DNA of 30,265 nt. It comes from an uncultured Eubacteriales bacterium (GTDB lineage Bacteria; Bacillota; Clostridia; Oscillospirales; Acutalibacteraceae). Positions 7,742 to 16,253 of this stretch are shown here, piece by piece. The translations under genes and the position numbers were made by a program. The stretch lies in the NCBI GenBank assembly GCA_934463265.1, contig CAKSIU010000009.1, positions 1 through 30,265 on the forward strand, written 5' to 3'. How positions within the stretch are numbered: position 1 is the first letter of the stretch; the number at the start of each line of letters is the position of its first letter. The notes beneath the pieces are model-generated. The model was not told the DNA's origin. It saw nothing but the letters and a program-made list of their open reading frames with translations, and did no database searches.

Positions 7742-9985
7742 GTGAAAAGACCAATGGCTACAGTAGGGTTTACGTATTTGGCTGCACTTGTTGCAGCTAC
7801 TTATTTTAACACGGATTTTGCTATAATTATGGCGATAATTTTCTTTGTGCTGTTTGTCATTTCTTTAATAATAAAGCCGGCAAGAAAGCAAAAAGTCTTG
7901 CCGATAGCATTTTTTGCGGTGACAGTCGCGTTTGCAATGTATAGTGTTTTTTATTATGCAAAAGTAACGCCGATAGAACAGCTAAATGAGCAGGATGCCG
8001 TGGTATCTGGAAGAATTTGTGAATTGCCTTACAGCGCGTATAATCGCTATTATTACGTTGTCGAAACCGATAAAATTGACGTTGATGGAGCAAATCAAAA
8101 TATGAAACTGCGAATATCCATGTCTAAAGCGCTGGATGCAGATTTGTATGACAGAATTTCTGGAAAAGTGCATATGTTTTTGCCAGCGGATAGTGGCGGA
8201 TTTTCGTCAAAAACTTACTATGCGGCAAAAGGAATACATATGCTGTCTTATCTCTACGAATATGAAGATTATCAGGTGGAGTCGGACGCAAATAAACCAA
8301 TTTATTACTATTTTTTGAAGGCAAAACAGGCATTAATTGAATCAATTCGTACGCTTTTGCCAAAAGAACAGGCGTCTGTAGCGGTTGGAGTTTTGCTCGG
8401 CGACAAATATTTACTGGACGACGAGGTAAAGTCAGATTTTAAGGCGATAGGAGTCTCACACATTTTGGCAGTATCTGGATTGCATGCGTCGGTGATTGCG
8501 ACAGTAATTTTTATGCTTTTGCAAATGACGAAACTGCCGAAAAAATGGACATCGTTGCTCACTTGTGTGGCAATAGCATGCTTTATGGCGCTCACGGGCT
8601 TTTCCGCTTCGGTTACAAGAGCGGGAATAATGTTGATAATGTTCTATCTTGGCAAATTTTTCTATGCAAAATCTGACTCGCTGAATTCATTGGGATTGGC
8701 GACTTTATTTATAACAATATTTAACCCATTTGCGGCCGGAGATATTGGTTTGCTGATGTCGGTTTTGTCGACGTTGGGTATAATTTTATTTGAGGAGTAT
8801 TTTGAAGAAAAGATTAAAAACCTGGCTAAAAATTTAAAATTTGGTGCGAAAATTGTTAATAAGTTAGCCGGAATTGTATCGGTTACGCTGTGCTCAACGA
8901 TTATGACAATGCCGATAATTATGCTGAGTTTTGGAAGAATTTCACTTGTTAGCATTATCTCAAATATTTTAATTGTGTTCCCGACAATGTTGATGATGAT
9001 TTTTACGCTGATTTTTTCTTTGCTTTATTTAATTCCAGGTCTCAGATTTATCGCGGTTCCATTGGCATTTTTGTCAGGCGTGTTAATAAATTATATTACA
9101 TTTTGTGCTGACTTGCTTGCTAAAATTCCTTTTGCATCGGTTTCAACACGCCAACCGATGATTTTATTTTGGCTTGCGGCGACGTGCATTTTAGTTGCGT
9201 TGGCGTTGTTTTTGTACGAAAAATATAAATTTTTAAAACTATCTGCAATTTTGTCGACGATAATTTTATTTGTTGGAATTTTTTCTTATCAGATTTTTGA
9301 CAGAAACGTTACGTATTTGGCTTTTTTGGACACAGGAAATGGTTGCTCTGCGGTTATCTCAAAAGACGGTCACGCGTCGGTGTTATCATGTGGCGGAGAT
9401 GAGATTGAATCGTCAAAAGTGCAAAATTATTTGGATGCGCAAAATGTGAAGAGTTTAGATTATTTGTTGTTAAGCGATTTTCAAGATTCAACAGCGGCGT
9501 ATGCGAATGATGTGATAAAGAAATTTAATCCACATTATGTTGTTTTGCCAAATGATGTCGACTCAGTTGATGAGAAACTGGAAAGAAACATTTCAGACAG
9601 CAGCAACGCAGTTTATTTTAATGAGAGCGCTGAAATAAGTTGTTGGGACAATGTGAAAATTAAGACGATGAATTTTGATGATTACAGCTATGTTTACTTG
9701 ACGGTAAATGATGTGAATATTTTAATAAATCCGTCGGGTGGAAATGCTCAGGCATTACCGGATGAATGTAAATTTTGTGATGTTTTTGTGTCCAATGGAA
9801 TGCTAGAAGATTCAGATTTGATTTTAAGCGCTTACGAAATAACTACTGCGAATTTGGCTGTTTCATCAAATGCGGTGCTCAAGTCTGCGGAAAATAATCG
9901 TTTGCCGCTTGCTACCGCTGGAGATGGCAACATAGTTCTTGACTTTAAAAATGGAAAAAATATTTCGATAAAAAGGATGATATAA
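7742..9985 (+). CDS. comEC: ComEC/Rec2-family DNA-uptake channel with degenerate MBL-like tail
   Basis: ComEC forms the inner-membrane channel that passes transforming single-stranded DNA into the cell. The 747-aa product has N-terminal membrane segments, an extracellular DUF4131-like region (about residues 60-180), then the Competence domain (LGDKYLLDDEVKSDFKAIG, VSHILAVSGLHAS, RAGIMLI) with many helices to about residue 510. The C-terminal part has the beta-lactamase fold opening (YLAFLDTGNG, SVLSCGGDE), but where active homologues have an HxHxDH metal site it reads LLLSDFQDSTAA, so the nuclease site looks lost. The GTG start at 7742 has GAGGGGGAG about 9 nt upstream. The stop directly abuts holA. 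No other com genes are in the window. Confidence 0.9.
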   Translation: MKRPMATVGFTYLAALVAATYFNTDFAIIMAIIFFVLFVISLIIKPARKQKVLPIAFFAVTVAFAMYSVFYYAKVTPIEQLNEQDAVVSGRICELPYSAYNRYYYVVETDKIDVDGANQNMKLRISMSKALDADLYDRISGKVHMFLPADSGGFSSKTYYAAKGIHMLSYLYEYEDYQVESDANKPIYYYFLKAKQALIESIRTLLPKEQASVAVGVLLGDKYLLDDEVKSDFKAIGVSHILAVSGLHASVIATVIFMLLQMTKLPKKWTSLLTCVAIACFMALTGFSASVTRAGIMLIMFYLGKFFYAKSDSLNSLGLATLFITIFNPFAAGDIGLLMSVLSTLGIILFEEYFEEKIKNLAKNLKFGAKIVNKLAGIVSVTLCSTIMTMPIIMLSFGRISLVSIISNILIVFPTMLMMIFTLIFSLLYLIPGLRFIAVPLAFLSGVLINYITFCADLLAKIPFASVSTRQPMILFWLAATCILVALALFLYEKYKFLKLSAILSTIILFVGIFSYQIFDRNVTYLAFLDTGNGCSAVISKDGHASVLSCGGDEIESSKVQNYLDAQNVKSLDYLLLSDFQDSTAAYANDVIKKFNPHYVVLPNDVDSVDEKLERNISDSSNAVYFNESAEISCWDNVKIKTMNFDDYSYVYLTVNDVNILINPSGGNAQALPDECKFCDVFVSNGMLEDSDLILSAYEITTANLAVSSNAVLKSAENNRLPLATAGDGNIVLDFKNGKNISIKRMI

Positions 9986-11017
9986 TTGTCGACGATAACA
10001 GAATTGGACTTTAATTCACAAATAAAATCAAAAAATTTTAAACGAGCATATTTTATTTACGGAGAAGAAAAATATCTTGTCGATTATTATACAAAATTGC
10101 TTACTGAAAAGGTTTTATCAAGTAAAAACAATTCTTTTAATTTGCAAAATTTTTCATCGCCGGACTTAGACATTAATGCTTTAAACAACGCGATTGAAGC
10201 ATTACCTCTTATGGCGCCGCTTAAATGTGTGAGAATCTTTGACCTGGACGTTGAAAAAGAACCTGCAGATACGATAAAAAAATTAAAAGAAATAATCAGC
10301 GATTTGCCAGAAACAACAGTTTTGATAGTCAGTTTATCTAACCTTAATTTAGATTTAAAACGCTCTGCTAAATGGTCAAACTTTATCAAATTTTTTGAAA
10401 AATATGGCGAAGTTTTAAATTTGCCGGTTATGAATAAAGTAAAATTGCAGAGACAGCTAATAAAATTGGCAGAAAAAATGTCTTGTAATTTGTCAGAAAA
10501 AAACGCGCAGCTGCTCATAGATAAATGCGGAAGTAATTTGTTGATTTTAAAAAATGAACTTGAAAAATTATGTGCATATGCAGCCGGCTCTGAGATAACC
10601 TCTGATGCTATAAATAGTGTTACAGTGGAAAATTTTGAGGCAAATGTATTTGAGTTGACTAAAGCAATCATGGCACAAAATTACGATCGCGCATTTGAAG
10701 TTTTAGACATTTTATTTTTTAAAAAAGAGGAACCAATCGCAATTCTTTCTGTAATGGCGTCAAATTATATTGATATTTATCGCGTTAAAGTGGCGGAATT
10801 TAGCGGAAAAAATATTTATGATGTAGCGGAGGTTTTCGATTATAAAAGAAAAATGTTTAGACTTGAAAATGCGAAAAGATATTCAAAAAATATCTCAATG
10901 GAGTCTTTGCGAAAGTGCATAGATTTGCTGACTAAAACGGATGAACAACTAAAAAGTTCAAGGTTAGATTCAAGAATTTTATTGGAAAAACTTATTGCTA
11001 AACTTGCAATTTGTTAA
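9986..11017 (+). CDS. holA: DNA polymerase III delta subunit
   Basis: The clamp-loader subunit that opens the beta sliding clamp. The 343-aa product has the standard N-terminus FKRAYFIYGEEKYLVDYY, the PLMAPLKCVRI segment, and the C-terminal collar (about residues 210-340) with KKEEPIAILSVMASNY and SRLDSRILLEKLI. It starts with TTG directly after the comEC stop (TAA then TTG), with AAGGA about 8 nt upstream inside comEC. comEC-holA adjacency is common in Firmicutes. The low overall identity typical of delta subunits makes motif support moderate, but context and length agree. Confidence 0.92.
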   Translation: MSTITELDFNSQIKSKNFKRAYFIYGEEKYLVDYYTKLLTEKVLSSKNNSFNLQNFSSPDLDINALNNAIEALPLMAPLKCVRIFDLDVEKEPADTIKKLKEIISDLPETTVLIVSLSNLNLDLKRSAKWSNFIKFFEKYGEVLNLPVMNKVKLQRQLIKLAEKMSCNLSEKNAQLLIDKCGSNLLILKNELEKLCAYAAGSEITSDAINSVTVENFEANVFELTKAIMAQNYDRAFEVLDILFFKKEEPIAILSVMASNYIDIYRVKVAEFSGKNIYDVAEVFDYKRKMFRLENAKRYSKNISMESLRKCIDLLTKTDEQLKSSRLDSRILLEKLIAKLAIC

Positions 11018-11035
11018 AAATATCTTAAAATACTA

Positions 11036-11064
11036 TTGACATCGTAAGTTTATTGTGATATTGT
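11036..11064 (+). promoter_or_regulatory. Promoter of ppk2
   Basis: TTGACA (11036-11041), 17-nt spacer, TATTGT (11059-11064) with TG one base upstream of the -10. It lies 30 nt before the ppk2 start and separates it from the comEC-holA unit. Confidence 0.7.
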
Positions 11065-11094
11065 ATAAATAATATATAGAGAGGAGAGAAAAAT

Positions 11095-11979
11095 ATGAAA
11101 TTAGATGAGTACAGATTTGATGGGACAAAAAAATTTAAAATTAATGGATTTGACACAAAAGCTAAGCATTTGACTACAGACAAAGAAATGGTTCTTGAAA
11201 ATAGCGAACTAAATTTGCGAAAACTTGGAGTTATGCAGGATAGGTTTTATGCGCAAGGCACAGAAGCTATTTTGATAATTCTTCAGGCGATGGACGCAGG
11301 CGGAAAAGATGGTGCGATAAAACACGTTATGTCCGGTGTAAACCCGCAAGGTGTGCAGGTTACAAACTTTAAAGTGCCATCTAGTGAGGAACTTGCGCAT
11401 GATTATTTGTGGCGATGTATGAAAAAACTTCCGGAACGAGGCAAAATTGGCATTTTTAATAGGTCATATTATGAGGATGTCTTAGTTGGAAAGGTTCATG
11501 AACTTTATAAAAATCAGAGTCTTCCGGATAGATGCAAAACTTCAAAAATATTCGATGAGCGTTATGAACAAATTGCTAATTTTGAAAAATATTTGTGGCA
11601 AAATGGAATCAGAGTGCTAAAATTCTTCTTTAATATTTCTAAAGAAGAACAGAAAAAGCGTTTTATGAAGAGAATTGACGAGAAAAATAAAAACTGGAAG
11701 TTGTCGGAGTCTGACATAAAAGAGAGAAAATATTGGAATGACTACATGAAAGCTTATGAAACTGCAATAAATAAAACCAGTACACCTTATGCGCCGTGGT
11801 ATGTTATTCCTGCAGATAAAAAATGGTTTGCTAGATTTTTCTTGTCGGAAGTTTTGGTGAACATTTTAAATGATATCGACCCAAAATATCCCATTGTCGA
11901 AAAGGAAAAAGAAAAATTAATTGCTTCATGCAGAGATTACCTTAATAACGAGGATAAAAAAATTTCTGAAAAAGAATAA
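11095..11979 (+). CDS. ppk2: Polyphosphate kinase 2 family protein
   Basis: PPK2 enzymes phosphorylate nucleotides (ADP/GDP or AMP, by class) using polyphosphate. The 294-aa product is a single-domain protein with the Walker A-like loop MDAGGKDGAIKHV (about residue 66), GVNPQGVQVTNFK, the Walker B-like IFNRSYYEDVLV (about residue 123), and the lid helix WKLSESDIKERKYWNDY. It belongs to the PPK2 family (DUF344 type); the substrate class is not safely readable. ATG at 11095 follows GAGGAG by about 9 nt. It is monocistronic, with its own promoter and a terminator at 11991-12025. No ppk1 or ppx is present here. Confidence 0.92.
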   Translation: MKLDEYRFDGTKKFKINGFDTKAKHLTTDKEMVLENSELNLRKLGVMQDRFYAQGTEAILIILQAMDAGGKDGAIKHVMSGVNPQGVQVTNFKVPSSEELAHDYLWRCMKKLPERGKIGIFNRSYYEDVLVGKVHELYKNQSLPDRCKTSKIFDERYEQIANFEKYLWQNGIRVLKFFFNISKEEQKKRFMKRIDEKNKNWKLSESDIKERKYWNDYMKAYETAINKTSTPYAPWYVIPADKKWFARFFLSEVLVNILNDIDPKYPIVEKEKEKLIASCRDYLNNEDKKISEKE

Positions 11980-11990
11980 TATTGTTTTAA

Positions 11991-12025
11991 AGTGTACACG
12001 TATATTTTGTGGTGTACACTTTTTT
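11991..12025 (+). terminator. Rho-independent terminator after ppk2
   Basis: A 9-bp perfect stem AGTGTACAC (11991-11999)/GTGTACACT (12012-12020), 12-nt loop, then six T residues. Confidence 0.88.
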
Positions 12026-12069
12026 GATTATTTTTTGTGCGCTTTTTAATAGTATTTATTTTGATTTTA

Positions 12070-12078
12070 TGGTATAAT
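12070..12078 (+). promoter_or_regulatory. Extended -10 promoter for the PAP2 gene
   Basis: TGGTATAAT is a perfect extended -10 (TGnTATAAT). No good -35 hexamer lies at 16-18 nt, as is usual for this promoter type. It is about 40 nt upstream of the start. Confidence 0.62.
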
Positions 12079-12117
12079 TAAATAAATTAAGAAAAAAAGG
12101 TTTTGGTGATAAGTTTA

Positions 12118-12636
12118 ATGCTGAGTAAATTGAAAAATATGGACGATAAGGTCGTTTTAAATGTAAAAAAATTACATAGAGATAAATTAAGTAAATTCAT
12201 GATTATTATAACTAAGTTGGGCAATAATGGGATGATTTGGTTTGCGGTTGCGATTCCGTTCTTGTTTAACCGAGGCTATAGAAATATCGGTGTAAAAATA
12301 ATTTTAGCTTTGTTGCTGAGTGGATTTTTTGGAGAAATTTTAATTAAACATATCGTTGCAAGAGTTCGACCGTCAAAATTTTTGCTTCAGGAAGAAATGC
12401 TCATTAAGGAGCCAATAACGTATTCTTTTCCGTCGGGACATACTTCATCTTCATTTGCTGCTTCGTGTATGTTGGCCTCGTGTTTTGGTGCAGTTTCAAT
12501 TCCTGCGTTTATTTTCGCTGTTTTAATGGGATTTTCTCGCGTTTACCTTAGAGTTCACTATCTCACGGATGTTTTAGCCGGAGCAGTTTTAGGTTCAATT
12601 TGCAGTTTGCTGATTAATCTTTTCATTCCGTTTTAG
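12118..12636 (+). CDS. PAP2-family membrane phosphatase
   Basis: Probably dephosphorylates a lipid phosphate such as undecaprenyl pyrophosphate or phosphatidylglycerol phosphate at the membrane. The product of about 172 aa carries all three PAP2 motifs: KHIVARVRP, FPSGHTSSSFA and SRVYLRVHYLTD, with about five hydrophobic segments. The frame extends upstream to a TTG (12103) and GTG (12106). I prefer ATG 12118 because GGTGAT, complementary to the 16S 3' end, lies 7 nt upstream. BcrC-like and PgpB-like members cannot be separated by eye. No genetic partner is obvious; ruvC follows with its own promoter. Confidence 0.88.
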   Translation: MLSKLKNMDDKVVLNVKKLHRDKLSKFMIIITKLGNNGMIWFAVAIPFLFNRGYRNIGVKIILALLLSGFFGEILIKHIVARVRPSKFLLQEEMLIKEPITYSFPSGHTSSSFAASCMLASCFGAVSIPAFIFAVLMGFSRVYLRVHYLTDVLAGAVLGSICSLLINLFIPF

Positions 12637-12641
12637 ATTTG

Positions 12642-12670
12642 TTGCTCTTGCAGCTTTTTTATGATATAAT
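12642..12670 (+). promoter_or_regulatory. Promoter of the ruvCAB cluster
   Basis: TTGCTC (12642-12647), 17-nt spacer, TATAAT (12665-12670) with TG at the extended -10 position. No LexA/SOS-type box was recognised by eye. Confidence 0.68.
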
Positions 12671-12724
12671 TTGTCTTGATTTTTATCTCGAATTTTTACT
12701 TTTTTAGAAAAGGAGTTACTTAAC

Positions 12725-13246
12725 GTGAAAATACTCGGAATTGACCCGGGATATGCTATTGTAGGTTACGGAGCTATTGTTTCTGTTGCAAATAAATTTC
12801 AGCCGTTGTGCTACGGTGCCATTCAGACGGAGGCAAATTTATCTTTTTACAACCGTTTATCAAAAATATACAACGACATGAATGAACTTTTGGAAAAGGT
12901 TAAACCCGATGCGATGGCGGTTGAGAAGCTTTATTTTCAAAACAACCACAAAACAGCAATAGATGTGGCGCAGGCAAGAGGTGTAATTTTGCTGAGTGCG
13001 CAAAATTTTGATGTTCCGATATTTGAGTATACTCCGTTGCAGGTTAAAACAGTTGTTACAGGATACGGCAAAGCCAAAAAAATTCAGGTTATGGAAATGA
13101 CAAAAAGATTGCTTTCTCTTGAAAAAATGCCAAAACTCGACGATACTTCCGATGCTCTGGCTATAGCGATTTGTCATGCACAGGCTTGCGGTTCAAATTT
13201 GAGGTTGAGTATGTTAAAAAGGAGCTGCACATATAATGTTTTATAG
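12725..13246 (+). CDS. ruvC: Holliday junction resolvase RuvC
   Basis: Cuts Holliday junctions as a dimer together with RuvAB. The 173-aa product has the four acidic residues in their usual settings: GIDPG (Asp7), VEKLYFQ (Glu about 66) and DDTSDALAIAICH (two Asp, about 138-141). The GTG start at 12725 has AGGAG about 9 nt upstream and gives the standard N-terminus MKILGIDPG. Its 3' end overlaps ruvA by 11 nt, and the ruvA ribosome site (AAGGAG) lies inside it. Confidence 0.96.
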   Translation: MKILGIDPGYAIVGYGAIVSVANKFQPLCYGAIQTEANLSFYNRLSKIYNDMNELLEKVKPDAMAVEKLYFQNNHKTAIDVAQARGVILLSAQNFDVPIFEYTPLQVKTVVTGYGKAKKIQVMEMTKRLLSLEKMPKLDDTSDALAIAICHAQACGSNLRLSMLKRSCTYNVL

Positions 13247-13835
13247 TCTTAGAGGTAAGTTAATCAGCGTCGACAATTTGTCTATCGCGGTCGAGTGCGC
13301 TGGTGTCGGCTATAAATGCAACGTTACGCAAAATACTTTAAGTGAGCTTCCGGCTGTGGGTGAGGAAGTTTTTATATATACTCATTTAAGTGTGCGAGAA
13401 GATTCCATGGAGCTTTTTGGTTTTTCTAAATTAAATGAGTTAAATTGTTTTAAATTACTTACGTCAGTTTCTGGAGTTGGGGCAAAGGTTGGAGTTGCAA
13501 TTTTGTCAACGCTGTCGCCGAAACAAATCGCTTTGGCCATAACTTCAGGAGACAGCAAGGTTTTAACTATGGCGCCGGGTGTTGGCAATAAGTTGGCTCA
13601 GAGAATTATTTTGGAACTTAAGGACAAAGTTGCAAACGCTCAAATGACAATGCCGATAGGGCAAAGTTCATTTGCAAAAGTTCCAAAAGGTAATGCCGCA
13701 GCGGCTATTAATGCGCTTTCTGTGCTGGGCTATTCTCAGTCTGAAGCGGCGATTGCAGTGTCGAAATTTGACGAGAATATGGCGGTTGAAGAATTAATTA
13801 GAAATGCCTTAAAATCTATGGCTGGGAGGGCGTAA
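13236..13835 (+). CDS. ruvA: Holliday junction branch-migration protein RuvA
   Basis: Binds four-way junctions as a tetramer and loads RuvB rings. The 199-aa product starts MFYSLRGKLISVDNLSIAVE (domain I OB fold), has the two helix-hairpin-helix motifs of domain II (LLTSVSGVGAKVGVAIL and MAPGVGNKLAQRIILELKDK), and ends in the RuvB-binding domain III (ALSVLGYSQSEAAIAVSK). Length is standard. It overlaps ruvC by 11 nt and is followed by ruvB after 3 nt, so all three are translationally coupled. Confidence 0.96.
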   Translation: MFYSLRGKLISVDNLSIAVECAGVGYKCNVTQNTLSELPAVGEEVFIYTHLSVREDSMELFGFSKLNELNCFKLLTSVSGVGAKVGVAILSTLSPKQIALAITSGDSKVLTMAPGVGNKLAQRIILELKDKVANAQMTMPIGQSSFAKVPKGNAAAAINALSVLGYSQSEAAIAVSKFDENMAVEELIRNALKSMAGRA

Positions 13836-13838
13836 TCA

Positions 13839-14849
13839 TTGGAATTTGATTTTGAAAACAGAATTTTGGACCCGGAAGAAATTCCAGAAGATTTTGATGT
13901 TGAAAATCCGCTTCGCCCCAGAACTTTAAATGAGTATATTGGGCAGGACAAAGTTAAAGAAAATTTATCCGTTTTTATAAAAGCCGCTCAAATTCGAAAA
14001 GAACCTCTTGACCATGTGCTGTTGTATGGCCCTCCGGGACTTGGAAAGACAACTTTATCCGGAATTATTGCAAACGAAATGAGAGTGAATTTTAGAATAA
14101 CATCAGGTCCTGCCATAGAAAAGCCTGGAGATTTAGCGGCACTTCTTACGAATTTAAATGAGGGAGATGTACTGTTTATTGATGAAATACATAGATTACC
14201 ACGTACAGTTGAAGAAGTTTTGTATCCAGCTATGGAAGATTTTTCTATAGATATTATAACCGGTAAAGGTCAAATGGCAACTTCATATCATTTGCCTTTG
14301 CCGAAGTTTACTCTGGTTGGAGCAACAACCCGTGCTGGACAGCTTTCAGCGCCTTTACGCGACAGATTTGGTGTGGTGTTGCGGCTCGAAATGTATACTC
14401 CACAAGAGCTTTCTAAAATTATTGTGCGCAGTGCAGCGATTTTAGGCATATATATTGATAAAGACGGCGCGCTAGAAATAGCTTCTCGCTCTAGAGGTAC
14501 GCCAAGAATTGCAAATCGACTTTTAAAAAGGGTTCGCGATTTCGCTTTGGTTGAAAGTCAAGGCAAAATTGACTTTGACACAGCAAAAATGGCACTGAAT
14601 AAACTGGATATTGATGAATTGGGACTTGACGCAAATGACAGAAGAATGTTGAAAACTATGATTGAATTTTATAAAGGTGGACCGGTTGGAATAGAAACTT
14701 TAGCGTCGGCGATAGGCGAAGAGGCTGTTACAATCGAAGACGTTTATGAACCATATTTGATGCAAATTGGATTTATTAGCAGAACTCCACGTGGAAGAGT
14801 TGCAAATCGAGCAGCGTATCTGCACTTGGGTATGGAGCTTGCCGAATGA
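13839..14849 (+). CDS. ruvB: Holliday junction branch-migration ATPase RuvB
   Basis: The hexameric AAA+ motor that drives branch migration with RuvA. The 336-aa product has Walker A GPPGLGKTT, Walker B FIDEIHRL, the sensor 1 region VGATTRAGQLSAPLRDRFG, sensor 2 RGTPRIANRLL, and the C-terminal winged helix (YKGGPVGIETLASAIGEE). The TTG start at 13839 has GGGAGG about 9 nt upstream and gives the usual N-terminal sequence ending in RPRTLNEYIGQ. It is the last gene of the ruvCAB unit; glmM follows 30 nt later, possibly in the same transcript. Confidence 0.97.
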   Translation: MEFDFENRILDPEEIPEDFDVENPLRPRTLNEYIGQDKVKENLSVFIKAAQIRKEPLDHVLLYGPPGLGKTTLSGIIANEMRVNFRITSGPAIEKPGDLAALLTNLNEGDVLFIDEIHRLPRTVEEVLYPAMEDFSIDIITGKGQMATSYHLPLPKFTLVGATTRAGQLSAPLRDRFGVVLRLEMYTPQELSKIIVRSAAILGIYIDKDGALEIASRSRGTPRIANRLLKRVRDFALVESQGKIDFDTAKMALNKLDIDELGLDANDRRMLKTMIEFYKGGPVGIETLASAIGEEAVTIEDVYEPYLMQIGFISRTPRGRVANRAAYLHLGMELAE

Positions 14850-14879
14850 TGATTATTTTAGGGAGAGTTAGACTTTATT

Positions 14880-16238
14880 ATGGGGAAATTTTTTGGAACC
14901 GATGGTGTTAGAGGAATTGCAAATGTTGAATTGACGGCAGAAGTTGCAATGAAAATAGGAAAAGCTGTTGCGAAAATTTTAGTAGAAAATAAGTTAGAAA
15001 AAGCTAAAATTTTAATAGGAAAAGATACCAGAATTTCGTGTGATATGTTAGAGGGGGCGCTTATTGCAGGCATTTGTTCGGCGGGAGTAGATGTTGTTTG
15101 CTTGGGTGTTATTCCAACGCCTGCTGTTGCATATCTAGTAAAAAAATATAATGCAGATGCCGGTATCATGATTTCGGCCTCACATAATTCTTTTGAGTTT
15201 AATGGAATAAAAGTATTCAGCGGAAACGGGTACAAATTGCCTGACGAAATTGAAGAAAAAATAGAGAAAATTGTGTTAAATGATGTTCAAATCAATATTT
15301 CCGATGTTAAATATAGCAATTTGGGAACGAAAACGGTTTGCGAAAATGCAGTTGATGACTATGTAGAGCATATTTTAGAAACGGTTGAAGGAGATTTAAG
15401 TGGCTTAAAAGTTGCTTTTGACTGCTCAAATGGCGCAGCTTCATATACTGCAAAGAAGTTGTTTTCGAAACTTGGCATCGATTGTATTATAAAAAATAGT
15501 AAACCAGATGGTGTTAATATTAACGAAAATTGTGGCTCGGTGCATATAGAAAATTTGGCTTCTTATGTTAAAGATCACGGGTTGGACGCTGGAATTGCGT
15601 TTGACGGCGATGCAGATAGGTGCTTGGCGGTTGACGAACAGGGAAACATAATTGATGGTGACTTTATTATGGCAATTTGTGCCAAGGCTTTGCGCAAACG
15701 GGAGATATTGAAGAAAAATACTGTTGTAGGGACGGTCATGACGAATATAGGATTTAATCGTTTTTGTGGCGAAAATAATTTGGATTTTGTTGCGACGAAA
15801 GTTGGAGATAGGTATGTTTTGGAAGAAATGCTGAAAAATGATTATAATTTTGGCGGCGAGCAATCTGGACACATCATTTTTCGCGATTATTCTACAACAG
15901 GTGACGGTCAGCTGACTGCAGTTCAACTTTTAAATGTATTGAAAAACAGCGATAAGAAGTTTTCGGAGCTTGCCGGTGTAATGAAAAAATTTCCACAGGT
16001 TATGCTAAATGTAAAGGTTGACAGTTTAGGAAAATTAAAGCTTTATGTCGATGAAGAAATAAAAGATGCCATAGACCGAGTGAGCGAAGAGTTTAAACTT
16101 AAAAATAATGGCAGAATATTGGTGCGAGCTTCTGGAACAGAGCCGTTGATTAGAGTTATGCTCGAGAGCGAAGATTTAGAGAGAATCACTGTTTTAGCGA
16201 ATGAAATAGCGGGTTTGATAAAAGAAAGACTTTCTTAA
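14880..16238 (+). CDS. glmM: Phosphoglucosamine mutase
   Basis: Interconverts glucosamine-6-phosphate and glucosamine-1-phosphate for UDP-GlcNAc and peptidoglycan synthesis. The 452-aa product begins MGKFFGTDGVRGIAN. It has the phosphoserine active-site loop ISASHNSFEFNGIK (about residue 100), the metal-binding DGDADRC loop (about 242), the sugar-binding GGEQSGH loop (about 325) and the C-terminal phosphate-binding RASGTEPLIRVM. These are the hallmarks of the GlmM subgroup. Spacing from AGGGAGAG to the ATG is rather long (about 14 nt), but the N-terminus is the conserved one. Confidence 0.96.
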   Translation: MGKFFGTDGVRGIANVELTAEVAMKIGKAVAKILVENKLEKAKILIGKDTRISCDMLEGALIAGICSAGVDVVCLGVIPTPAVAYLVKKYNADAGIMISASHNSFEFNGIKVFSGNGYKLPDEIEEKIEKIVLNDVQINISDVKYSNLGTKTVCENAVDDYVEHILETVEGDLSGLKVAFDCSNGAASYTAKKLFSKLGIDCIIKNSKPDGVNINENCGSVHIENLASYVKDHGLDAGIAFDGDADRCLAVDEQGNIIDGDFIMAICAKALRKREILKKNTVVGTVMTNIGFNRFCGENNLDFVATKVGDRYVLEEMLKNDYNFGGEQSGHIIFRDYSTTGDGQLTAVQLLNVLKNSDKKFSELAGVMKKFPQVMLNVKVDSLGKLKLYVDEEIKDAIDRVSEEFKLKNNGRILVRASGTEPLIRVMLESEDLERITVLANEIAGLIKERLS

Positions 16239-16253
16239 TAAAGGAGTTTTAAA

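Noticed and set aside
10087..10671. 194-codon minus-strand reading frame inside holA
   Set aside because: A shadow of holA in AT-rich DNA, with no homology and no promoter or ribosome site.
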